From NCBI RefSeq assembly GCF_022012415.1, contig NZ_JAKLTR010000012.1, forward strand, positions 62,001 to 126,000: a stretch of DNA of 64,000 nt, read 5' to 3'. The position numbers and the translations under genes were made by a program. This document shows positions 56,229 through 64,000 of the stretch, in pieces. The notes beneath the pieces were generated by a model. That model was not told the origin of the DNA and did no database searches. It was given only the letters and a program-made list of their open reading frames with translations. The DNA is from Terrimonas ginsenosidimutans. Lineage in GTDB: Bacteria; Bacteroidota; Bacteroidia; Chitinophagales; Chitinophagaceae. How positions within the stretch are numbered: the first letter of the stretch is position 1; each line of letters begins with the position of its first letter.

Positions 56229-56445
56229 GGGTTCCCGCCGATTCCGCAGATTTTATCTTGTCTATTATTAAGATGACAATATTTAACCGACTTTTAGTAG
56301 CCCGGATGCGCAGGTTACACAGACAATATCCATCGATAAAAACTAATCTGCGAAATCCGCGCCTTCGTATAAAATACCTGCCTTTGCAAAGGGTGCTCTA
56401 ACACTACGATTAATAAGATCTGCGAAATCGGCGGGAACTTACGCC
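56229..56445. repeat. nested-palindrome intergenic element C (217 bp)
   Basis: The outer arms are GGGTTCCCGCCGATTCCGCA and, inverted, AATCGGCGGGAACTTACGCC. The inner pair is GCGCAGGTTACACAGA and AATCTGCGAAATCCGCGCC. The plan matches elements A and B. It lies in the gap between the HTCS (ATG at 56155) and the GH43 stop at 56465. Confidence 0.78.
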
Positions 56446-56464
56446 AGTCTTTTCGAAAACGCCA

Positions 56465-57814
56465 TCATTTCTTGAACTGCCACCAATCGAATTCAAACAA
56501 TCGCCCCTCCCCTCCTTTAAAAACAAAGAAAACATCATGCACGCCGGATGCGCGCAATACCCGTGCAGACAAAGTCTTCCAGGGCGAATTGGCCTTCACG
56601 CCAAGTGTTCCGATCTTTACTCCATCCAGTGAATCCAACCTCACCTCTATCACACCACCACCAAGACCTAAAACATTCGATATAAAATTTCTTGCCCCTC
56701 TTTTAAAATCTACATCCCGTACTTTGATGTAGTCACCGGAATGAATATCCGTAACGAATATATTTCCTCCGCTATGGCTGCTTGTCTCCACTCCTGTCGA
56801 CCAGGCGATCGTTTCCGCTTGCTGCCGTTGATAGGGATCGGGTTTACCGACACCGGTTGCAAGGGATTCCGTTTGTTTAACCCGTTGCAACGACCCATCC
56901 AGGTCGAAAAAAGCTTCATCCACACATACAGAGCGGGTAAAACCACCGCCACCGGGAAGGCCCGCATTGTGATAGAACATAAAGGTCCGGCTCTTATAAT
57001 CCACTAAACCCGGATGATTGGTAAAAGCAGGCTTTACAGGCAATCTCGTCATAACAGTATCCTGGTACTTCCATGGACCGGTCGGACTGTTACTTGTAGA
57101 GTACGCCAAATGCTCGGGAACACCGCCAGCTGCATATAGCAGGTAATAAAGACCATTCCGCTTATACAGCCAGGGCCCTTCTTCATACGCCGAAGGTCTT
57201 TTATCAGCTCCTTTATCACGATAATGAAACCCTTGCTTATCGAGCGGTACTTTCACCACGCCGACAGCATTATCATAAGAGATCATATCACTGTTCAGCT
57301 TCACATACCAGAGATCAGGATTTCCCCAATACAGGTAGGCCTGTCCATCATCATCAATAAACGCCGCCGGATCGATATCTCCCCAGTGTGCGGCAACCAG
57401 CGGCTTGCCCAGCGGATCAATGAACGGACCTGTGGGCTTATCAGCTACAGCCACCCCGATCGCCATTCTTTTCACCGTTGTATCCTTCACACATACATAC
57501 CAGTAAAACTTTCCATCGCGTTCAATGCAATGACTTGCCCACGCATCCTGCGTAGCCCACTTAAATGTTTTTAAAGAAAGTGGTGATCCACGGTCTGTCC
57601 AGTTCACCATATCTGTAGTTGAATATACATGCCAGTCCTTCATCGTAAACCAGGTTGAACCATCTTCATCATGACCAGTATATAAAAAAAGCGTGTCTTT
57701 GTGCACGAGTGCGGCAGGATCAGCCGTGTAGATTGCTTGAATGATCGGATTCTGTGCATTTAACTGCAAAAAGCATAAACTGCTCAGAACGAAGTAAAGT
57801 ATGGAACGTTTCAT
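56465..57814 (-). CDS. GH43 arabinoxylan arabinofuranohydrolase-like with C-terminal CBM6
   Basis: 449 residues from the ATG at 57814; an upstream frame to 57856 adds a charged non-signal stretch. Signal peptide (CFLQLNA). Propeller: Asp in YTADPAALV, Asp in DIDPAAFIDDDG, Glu in YEEGPWLYKRNG. From about residue 310 a CBM6-type beta-sandwich ends in FDWWQFKK. It is a close relative of 13163-14113 with an added binding domain. It is last in a minus-strand series headed by GH115 and is separated from the HTCS by element C. Confidence 0.87.
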   Translation of the reverse strand: MKRSILYFVLSSLCFLQLNAQNPIIQAIYTADPAALVHKDTLFLYTGHDEDGSTWFTMKDWHVYSTTDMVNWTDRGSPLSLKTFKWATQDAWASHCIERDGKFYWYVCVKDTTVKRMAIGVAVADKPTGPFIDPLGKPLVAAHWGDIDPAAFIDDDGQAYLYWGNPDLWYVKLNSDMISYDNAVGVVKVPLDKQGFHYRDKGADKRPSAYEEGPWLYKRNGLYYLLYAAGGVPEHLAYSTSNSPTGPWKYQDTVMTRLPVKPAFTNHPGLVDYKSRTFMFYHNAGLPGGGGFTRSVCVDEAFFDLDGSLQRVKQTESLATGVGKPDPYQRQQAETIAWSTGVETSSHSGGNIFVTDIHSGDYIKVRDVDFKRGARNFISNVLGLGGGVIEVRLDSLDGVKIGTLGVKANSPWKTLSARVLRASGVHDVFFVFKGGEGRLFEFDWWQFKK

Positions 57815-57904
57815 GATTTTTTTATTCTGTACGATCTTGTTATTGTCTCTCCGCATTTATTTGAAGGGTAGTATGAGAATGGAAGAAATGCATGGCAAAG
57901 ACAT

Positions 57905-59530
57905 TTATTTACTCTCGTATTTGAAGAAGTCCACATCAACCCATCCTCCCAGGCTTTTAGTTGCGTAGTTAAAGATCGCAAACTTGCTGCCCATAAAAAG
58001 TTTGGTATAATCAAAGCGCATTGCAAAATCGATCCCGATCTTATTCCAGTCTTTATTATTTAAACTGTAATAAAAAGTTGCGATATCCCTATTAAGATTA
58101 AAATCCGCATCCACGCGCAGGTAAATGATATCAGTAGTAAGATCAACACGAGCTTTCTCCTCCGGGTTTACGCCCAACACAGTCTTGGCGTTGTCCATAT
58201 CCACTACATTGGTTGCCATGGTCAGAAACTTCTTTCCGTTTTCCATTATCACTGCCAGATTTCCGGCATGTCCGTTAAAGGCACTCAGACCGGCCACATC
58301 ACCATCCTTCATCTTTGACACGTCAAGACCAATGATACCCGAACAGGTTGGGCCCTCCATCCGTTGCGTGATCGAATTCGGTGCAAGAAATAAATTGTCG
58401 ACCACCCTGCTCGTTTTCAACCGAAGATAGCCAGGCCTCTCTGTGAGCGACCATGCTTCATTCACCGGGTTATGATTCCATTGCCAGTTGATCTTTAATT
58501 TCCTATCTGAAAAATCATCACTTTCCACAAGCCGTTTTCCATTGTCATATGTTTGCAAAGGTATCTCTGCACTCAGTGGTACTTTCCCTGTTGAATCACC
58601 AAGCATAGGCCAGCCATCAATCCAGCGCACGGGCATTAGTAAAGGAACACGGCCTACACCACCTCTGTCCTGGAAGATCAGTCCATACCAGTTACCTTTT
58701 TCATCATCGATTATCGCGCCCTGACCCGCGTAAGGAAACCCCGCGAAATTATCCTGCAGGATCACTTGCTTTTCGTAAGGACCGGTGATCTTATCTGCGC
58801 GATTGCAAACCTGTCGCCTTGGTTTCCCCCTCGGCCAGGAGATCATCAACAGATAGTACCTGCCATTATATTTCACCACCTGGCTGCCTTCCAGCAATCC
58901 TGTTTCCGTTCCATCGCGTTCGAAGATCTTCCTGTTAACACCATTGGGTTCCACATCCGAAAGATCTTTCTTCAATTCCCTTAAAGAGCCAGTACCGGAA
59001 AAAACATATACACGGCCATCATCATCAAAGAATAATGACGCGTCATGAAAATGCTGGGTGCGCGAGACGAGTGACCATTTTTCCGTTGACGGATTATTGG
59101 TTGAATAGATATAAGGCCGGTACGGTTGATCATTCGGTGAAAAGAGTACATAATATTTCCCGCTGTGATAACGGATGGAAGAGGCCCACTGGCCCCTTCC
59201 GTAAACCGTCCCATTCAATAAATTATACTTTGAATTATCTGTCAGGCTATCGAATACATAACTGGCAATTTCCCAGTGCACAAGGTCTTTCGACTTCATC
59301 ACAGGCGCACCCGGCATCAGATGCATAGTGGTACTGATCAAATAATAATCGCTGCCCGAACGCGTGACAGACATATCCGGTACATCAGCCCACATTACCG
59401 GGTTAGTGTAACCTGTAAACCCTTTTCCAGCCTCAGTTCCAGTGGATGCATTTTTTGCACCTGCGCATCCGTTGATCAGCATTGCACCTAATGCAGCAAC
59501 AAGGATTGTTGTAAAAATGGAATGATTCAA
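57905..59530 (-). CDS. GH43 glycosidase lipoprotein with C-terminal beta-sandwich (TTG start)
   Basis: 541 residues. The only plausible start is a TTG at 59530, since no ATG precedes the lipoprotein signal (ALGAMLINGC). The propeller shows Asp in WADVPDMSVTRSG, SLFFDDDGRVYVF and Glu in GLLEGSQVVKYNG. A C-terminal domain matches that of 43104-44708 (MKDGDVAGL is shared), marking a paralogous pair. It starts 15 bp after the upstream GH43 stop codon, so translation is likely coupled. Probable beta-xylosidase or arabinofuranosidase. Confidence 0.86.
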   Translation of the reverse strand: MNHSIFTTILVAALGAMLINGCAGAKNASTGTEAGKGFTGYTNPVMWADVPDMSVTRSGSDYYLISTTMHLMPGAPVMKSKDLVHWEIASYVFDSLTDNSKYNLLNGTVYGRGQWASSIRYHSGKYYVLFSPNDQPYRPYIYSTNNPSTEKWSLVSRTQHFHDASLFFDDDGRVYVFSGTGSLRELKKDLSDVEPNGVNRKIFERDGTETGLLEGSQVVKYNGRYYLLMISWPRGKPRRQVCNRADKITGPYEKQVILQDNFAGFPYAGQGAIIDDEKGNWYGLIFQDRGGVGRVPLLMPVRWIDGWPMLGDSTGKVPLSAEIPLQTYDNGKRLVESDDFSDRKLKINWQWNHNPVNEAWSLTERPGYLRLKTSRVVDNLFLAPNSITQRMEGPTCSGIIGLDVSKMKDGDVAGLSAFNGHAGNLAVIMENGKKFLTMATNVVDMDNAKTVLGVNPEEKARVDLTTDIIYLRVDADFNLNRDIATFYYSLNNKDWNKIGIDFAMRFDYTKLFMGSKFAIFNYATKSLGGWVDVDFFKYESK

Positions 59531-59545
59531 ATTTCTACATTTAGC

Positions 59546-61294
59546 TTATGGGATAACAATATCGTTACCTGTTGTCGCATACAAGCCGATCATCTGACCA
59601 GTAAAACCACCTGCCACATTCGTTGATAAAATATCACCGGAAACCGTACCCCCAAGGTTTTCGAAATTCACGCCATCAACGGAATAATTGAAGCGGTAAT
59701 CATCATGGTTGCCGGACACCTGTAGTTGAACAGGTTTCTTTACATCGATCTGTTTGCTTGCTACGATAGTTGACTTTCCATTCTCGGTCCGCTCCAGCAC
59801 GATATAATAACTTTCACCTTTCCTGGTCAAGCCAAACACATAGTTGAACGATTCTTTCTGGTAACAAACCAACCCGGCAAGTTCTTTTTCGGAAGCGGGC
59901 ACATATTTCAAGGTTACCGTAGCATCGAATGTAATATGCTGCTGGCGATGGAAGAGTGTGGAGGTAGGTGTATTCGCTTTGATGTTCGCCGCAAAAGGTT
60001 TGATGCGCAGTCCCTCTTTCGAAACCACGCTGAACGAATCGCGTGGGCCTCTGATACCAACCCACCGAAAATCAAGCGGACCATTCAGTTCATCTTTGAA
60101 AGTGAAATTGCCGTTCGGAAAGAAGCCGGCTTCTCCAGTGCGGTTCGTAATGCCGGCCGGAACTTTCAGCTTCGGCTTCATAGGAACGAGTCCATTCTCA
60201 AACACAGGGAACTCACCTGACCAGTCCACCGGGAGAATGAATGTCTCCCGGCCAATATTCACCCGGTTCTTGTCATTCGGCCTGATACCAAGGAACACGC
60301 CATAATATTTTCCGCCGGGACCTTCAACCAGATCTGCATGGCCAGCCCAATCCACTTTATCTTTTCTGTTGGGCGGAAAATAGCGTTGGGTGAGGATCGG
60401 ATTGCTGGGTGCAGGTTTGAATGGGCCTTTCGGGCTGTCACTGACAAAGATCACTTCACTATGCCATCCGCCTGTACCACCTTCCGCACACATCAGGTAG
60501 TATTTACCATTTTTCTTGTACATGTGCGGTCCTTCGATCCAGATCGGCTTTTGAGTAATATCAACACCGCCGTCCACAATGATCTTATCTGATCCTGCAA
60601 TCACCTGGTCTTTCTCCAGGTCATATTCCCAGATCTTGATCACACGATGCCCGTTATACAACTCCTTTCCTTTATCAGGTCCGTCATTGTGCACCACATA
60701 CGCTTTACCATCTTCATCAAAAAACAAAGCAGGATCAATTCCGGCGAAATTTAATTTATACACCTCACTCCAGCCCTTCATCGGGTCTTTGGTCTTCACC
60801 ACCATATTACCGATACCGCCGGCGATCTGCGTGGTGATCATGTAAAATGTTTCATTATACTGGTTGTATACGATAGCCGGAGCATAGATACCAGCAGAGA
60901 TCCCCGACTTCTCTACTTTTAGTTGTGAAGGTCTGTCCAACACATGACCGATCTGCTTCCAGTTCACCAGGTCATTTGAATGAAAAATGGGCACACCCGG
61001 GAACATAGCAAAGGATGAGTTCACGAGATAATAATCATTCCCCTTACGCGTGATACTTGGATCAGGATAACATCCCTGCAAAATGGGTGAATAGAACTCA
61101 TCTTTCCCAAGGGGATTATCCGCATAGATCTTATCATTCCCCTTGTAAACAAACTGTGAGAACAAAGGCAAGTCCTTTTGCCCTTTCTTGTTTTTCTGAG
61201 CATTTGTACTTAGAGAGCAGACCATGCCGGAAACCAACAGGAATGCCGATACTTTCTTGATCAGCTCAAACCTTGATACAACTGTTTTCATCAT
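59546..61294 (-). CDS. GH43 beta-xylosidase-like with C-terminal beta-sandwich
   Basis: 582 residues from the ATG at 61294 (61291 is also possible). Export signal (FLLVSGMVCSLSTNAQ). Propeller: Asp in GCYPDPSITRKGNDYYLV, Asp in FAGIDPALFFDEDG, Glu in IWIEGPHMYKKNG. The opening PILQGCYPDPSI is typical of XynB-type beta-xylosidases. The second half (about 390-582) is a lectin-like beta-sandwich, as in these enzymes. It lies downstream of GH115 by 31 bp and is likely cotranscribed with it. Confidence 0.88.
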   Translation of the reverse strand: MMKTVVSRFELIKKVSAFLLVSGMVCSLSTNAQKNKKGQKDLPLFSQFVYKGNDKIYADNPLGKDEFYSPILQGCYPDPSITRKGNDYYLVNSSFAMFPGVPIFHSNDLVNWKQIGHVLDRPSQLKVEKSGISAGIYAPAIVYNQYNETFYMITTQIAGGIGNMVVKTKDPMKGWSEVYKLNFAGIDPALFFDEDGKAYVVHNDGPDKGKELYNGHRVIKIWEYDLEKDQVIAGSDKIIVDGGVDITQKPIWIEGPHMYKKNGKYYLMCAEGGTGGWHSEVIFVSDSPKGPFKPAPSNPILTQRYFPPNRKDKVDWAGHADLVEGPGGKYYGVFLGIRPNDKNRVNIGRETFILPVDWSGEFPVFENGLVPMKPKLKVPAGITNRTGEAGFFPNGNFTFKDELNGPLDFRWVGIRGPRDSFSVVSKEGLRIKPFAANIKANTPTSTLFHRQQHITFDATVTLKYVPASEKELAGLVCYQKESFNYVFGLTRKGESYYIVLERTENGKSTIVASKQIDVKKPVQLQVSGNHDDYRFNYSVDGVNFENLGGTVSGDILSTNVAGGFTGQMIGLYATTGNDIVIP

Positions 61295-61325
61295 AAGAAT
61301 TTTGTATAGAGAATAAATGTGTGTT

Positions 61326-64000
61326 TTATTTTTTATCTGCATTGTGAAGTACCGGAGGTGCCCCGAAATAACTTGCACGTTTATTATCAGGATTTACAAC
61401 AATGTTTTCCAGCACCAATTCCGGATCGATCATAAATACTTTAAGGGTATGCAACCCGGCTGTTTTCACATCAAGCTCAACATCCAGCCAGCGGAGGTTA
61501 TCAAATACATCGCTGCGGCGTAACATTCTCGCGCCTGATAGTGCATACTGTTTTTCTGCACGGGGCAATGGCTTCAATACTTTTGACAAGGCAAGATTAG
61601 CCGGGGTATATTCGCCGAACGTATCGACGAGGCCCTTTCGTGCATCAATGACTTTTGGTTCCGCACCGTCAATGGAAACGGCGATCCTTAACCCGCGTTC
61701 AGGATTTACATCCTGCGTCGGAAGTATACCTAACATTACCGTCGTTTTATCGGATGCCGGTAAATAAACTTTGTATTCCAATCGCGGAGCATTTGCCGGT
61801 TCTGCACTGACAGCTGTAACAGGATGAATACCCATATTACCAGCCGAACGGCCGAGATCAGGCAGCAGGATCCATTTAGCCTGGCCGGAAGGAATATTGG
61901 CAGCAAAGCCGCGTGCAGGGATCGAAAATTCAGCCCCGCTGAAATTACCATAGAACTTCTCCTTTGTATCGGGTAATACCTGTTTCACTGCTGCCACATT
62001 AACGGGAACAACTATATTTCCCTGTTTGATTTCTATGATCCCGGAAAATTGGCCATTGCCCATTGCATTCCAATCCAGCTCTACGAATAAACGGTCCTCT
62101 TTTGCAACAGTTCCCTGTTTCTTGCTCAACCTGATCCAGGGTTGATCAGCACTTGCCGTGAAATTGAAATCACCTGTCCCTTTATTGAACACATCTATAA
62201 AGTAACGCTGCTTTAACAGACCGTCGAACACGGGTAAGGCCGCTTTTTCATTCGCCGATGGCCATGCCTGCTCAGTTCCTTCAACGGCTACGCCCATAGC
62301 AGGCAGTGAGTGCGCAACAACTTCCTTCAGCTCCGGTAGCTTTCTTTTATCAGGCATATTCCAACGATCATAGCCGATGTGAATATCCTGCATCATATTC
62401 TTCCATTTTCCGCCTGCCATAGGCCCGTTATACCGGTCACTTAATTGCTGATCGAGCTCAAACAGCTGTCTTGCTCTCGCTGCAAGGTCGTTAGCAGACA
62501 CACGCCCTTGCTTTGCATAAAGATTATTCCTGCCGGCAGCCAGATAGATCTCTGCTACGCCTGCGGAAGCTTTAGCAGGATATAACACCAGTTGATAATA
62601 GGCATCTTTCGCATCAGCAGGGATCTTCTTTTCAAGTGCTTCCGCTTCTGCAGCCAATTCCTGCCACTGCTTCAACACGCTGTCAGCTTCATGGTAATTC
62701 ACCAAACTAAATATCCGGGGATCCTGCACCTCCGGCTTTCTCCATAAATTATACTTAGAATATTTCGATACAACAGAAGCCACTTCTTTTGCATGTTCCT
62801 TTCCAAAAATGCTTTCAGCCCAACCAAGAGTATAATCCATCGTTTTTTCGGCCGGAATAGCTTCCGGGTTCCAGGCATACCGCATAATAAAGTCGATCGG
62901 CAATTCCTTCGGCTTGAGATCACCAACATTCACGATCCAGATACGATCGATACCCGTCTGATAAGCGAGATTGAATTGTTCTCTTAATTTAGGGATTGTA
63001 GTGGTATTAATCCACCGGTCATTCCATGGCCCGCCATTCATATCAATGTGATAATACATTCCAAGGCCGCCTTTACGTTGTCGCTCAGTCAGCGGTCCGG
63101 TACGGCGGATATAGCCCCAATTGTTATCGCAGAAAAGCAGGGTCACATCATCGGGTACAGTCAAACCCGCATCATAGTAACGCTGCACTTCTGTGAATAT
63201 GGCCCATAGCTGAGGGATTTCAGCCGGGTCTTTCCTGTACACATTCTTAATAATGTCCCGCTGTGCACTGACAACATTCCGCAATGTTTGAATATTGGCC
63301 GCATCATCGCCATCTCCCATTGCTACATCACCATCACCCCGCATGCCGATCGTAATGAGATTATCGAAAGACCTGTTGCGTTCCAGGCCCTCTGTGAAAA
63401 ATTTTCTCAGATTTTTCTCATTGGTCACGAAGTTCCAATCCCCCACTTCTGCTTTCCGGGATGTATATTCTTTATGAGACCGCATCATGGGTTCATGATG
63501 TGATGTACCCATCACAATACCGTATTCATCTGCCTTCACAGGATTTAAAGAGTCATCTTCGTTGAACGACTTGCCCCACATGGCCGGCCATAGATAATTT
63601 GCTTTCAACCGCAGCAACAACTCAAACATAGTAGTGTACATTTTTGAATTGATGCCGCCGAACTTAGCCCTCGACCATTGCCCAAAGGACGGTTCTTCGT
63701 CATTAATGAAGATGCCTCGGTATTTTACCTTTGGAGAAGGCTGCACATATCTTCCTGCTTTAACGAACAGGCTTTTACTTTTTTTAACGGGCGCATCTGC
63801 CCACCAGTACCACGGGGAAACCCCGATCTTTTCAGACACATCATAAATGCCGAAAATAGTTCCACGTTTATCACTACCTGCAATCACCAGGTCATTTCCC
63901 ACTGTCTGTATCAGGAAAGATTCCCACTGGCCCTTAATACCTGAAACATCAATTTTATTTTCCGCGATCAACCTGTCGATAAGCCGGCTCCTGCCGATCG
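61326..64000 (-). CDS. GH115 xylan alpha-1,2-glucuronidase (N-terminus outside window)
   Basis: About 891 codons are visible; the frame runs off the right edge, with the reading IGRSRLIDRLIAENK before the first in-window alternative start (TTG, 63971), so the signal peptide is missing. Family sequences are clear: GSDKRGTIFGIYDVSEKIGV then SPWYWWADAPVK, MGTSHHEPMMRSHKEY (conserved catalytic-site Glu), and CDNNWGYIRR. A C-terminal beta domain ends in VVNPDNKRASYFGAPP. It removes (4-O-methyl-)glucuronate from decorated xylan polymer or oligomers. Confidence 0.93.
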   Translation of the reverse strand, partial: IGRSRLIDRLIAENKIDVSGIKGQWESFLIQTVGNDLVIAGSDKRGTIFGIYDVSEKIGVSPWYWWADAPVKKSKSLFVKAGRYVQPSPKVKYRGIFINDEEPSFGQWSRAKFGGINSKMYTTMFELLLRLKANYLWPAMWGKSFNEDDSLNPVKADEYGIVMGTSHHEPMMRSHKEYTSRKAEVGDWNFVTNEKNLRKFFTEGLERNRSFDNLITIGMRGDGDVAMGDGDDAANIQTLRNVVSAQRDIIKNVYRKDPAEIPQLWAIFTEVQRYYDAGLTVPDDVTLLFCDNNWGYIRRTGPLTERQRKGGLGMYYHIDMNGGPWNDRWINTTTIPKLREQFNLAYQTGIDRIWIVNVGDLKPKELPIDFIMRYAWNPEAIPAEKTMDYTLGWAESIFGKEHAKEVASVVSKYSKYNLWRKPEVQDPRIFSLVNYHEADSVLKQWQELAAEAEALEKKIPADAKDAYYQLVLYPAKASAGVAEIYLAAGRNNLYAKQGRVSANDLAARARQLFELDQQLSDRYNGPMAGGKWKNMMQDIHIGYDRWNMPDKRKLPELKEVVAHSLPAMGVAVEGTEQAWPSANEKAALPVFDGLLKQRYFIDVFNKGTGDFNFTASADQPWIRLSKKQGTVAKEDRLFVELDWNAMGNGQFSGIIEIKQGNIVVPVNVAAVKQVLPDTKEKFYGNFSGAEFSIPARGFAANIPSGQAKWILLPDLGRSAGNMGIHPVTAVSAEPANAPRLEYKVYLPASDKTTVMLGILPTQDVNPERGLRIAVSIDGAEPKVIDARKGLVDTFGEYTPANLALSKVLKPLPRAEKQYALSGARMLRRSDVFDNLRWLDVELDVKTAGLHTLKVFMIDPELVLENIVVNPDNKRASYFGAPPVLHNADKK

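Overview
The window reads as a chromosomal segment of a Bacteroidetes bacterium, most likely a Chitinophagaceae-type soil polysaccharide degrader. The signs are a SusC/SusD pair, a one-protein hybrid two-component sensor, lipoproteins and signal peptides on almost every glycosidase, a TTTG/TAnnTTTG-type promoter, and a LytS/LytT-type signalling pair. No rRNA, tRNA, CRISPR array or insertion sequence was seen. Genus-level assignment is inference.

Layout. 1-1387: LytT-like regulator (cut by the left edge) and LytS-like kinase. 1679-2812: secreted EreA/ChaN-like protein. 3289-5821 (minus): transaldolase and a split transketolase, divergent from 6391-18535 (plus): a dense xylan cluster of GH8, tandem CE1 esterase, SGNH acetylesterase, three GH43, GH10 and GH51. 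18719-25968: Tat-type Gfo/Idh/MocA oxidoreductase (plus), then a minus-strand set of AraC regulator, FGGY kinase, BASS transporter, exported RraA-like protein and Tat-type enolase-superfamily enzyme. 26185-32546 (plus): a miniature SusC-plug-like ORF, then a Weimberg-type cassette (ketoglutarate semialdehyde dehydrogenase, IlvD/Edd dehydratase, FAH-family enzyme) and a GntP permease. 32601-34235: GH29. 34765-43042: two LacI regulators around SusC/SusD. 43104-51875: GH43, GH95, GH127/146 (minus) and GH97 (plus). 52076-56155: hybrid two-component sensor. 56465-64000: three GH43 and a GH115 alpha-glucuronidase (cut by the right edge).

How it fits together. GH10 and GH8 cut the xylan backbone and oligomers. 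GH43, GH51, GH115, GH95, GH29, GH97 and GH127/146 remove arabinose, glucuronate, galactose/fucose and beta-arabinose side groups, and CE1 and SGNH esterases remove acyl groups. SusC/SusD import oligomers. Pentoses can enter the pentose phosphate route (transketolase, transaldolase) or an oxidative route to 2-oxoglutarate. Six copies of a 14-bp pseudopalindrome, TGAAATCGATTGCA and variants, lie upstream of transaldolase/transketolase, GH8, SusC, the second LacI gene and the GH127/GH97 divergent pair. This suggests one LacI regulon joining xylan breakdown to pentose metabolism.

The most unusual features are four. (1) A set of exported oxidoreductase, dehydratase-like and aldolase-like proteins beside a BASS transporter looks like an envelope-located sugar-acid module. 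(2) Two direct copies of an inverted-repeat element bracket two of those genes. (3) A family of about 215-225 bp intergenic elements with nested palindromes is scattered between operons. (4) A miniature exported SusC-plug fragment precedes the oxidative cassette.
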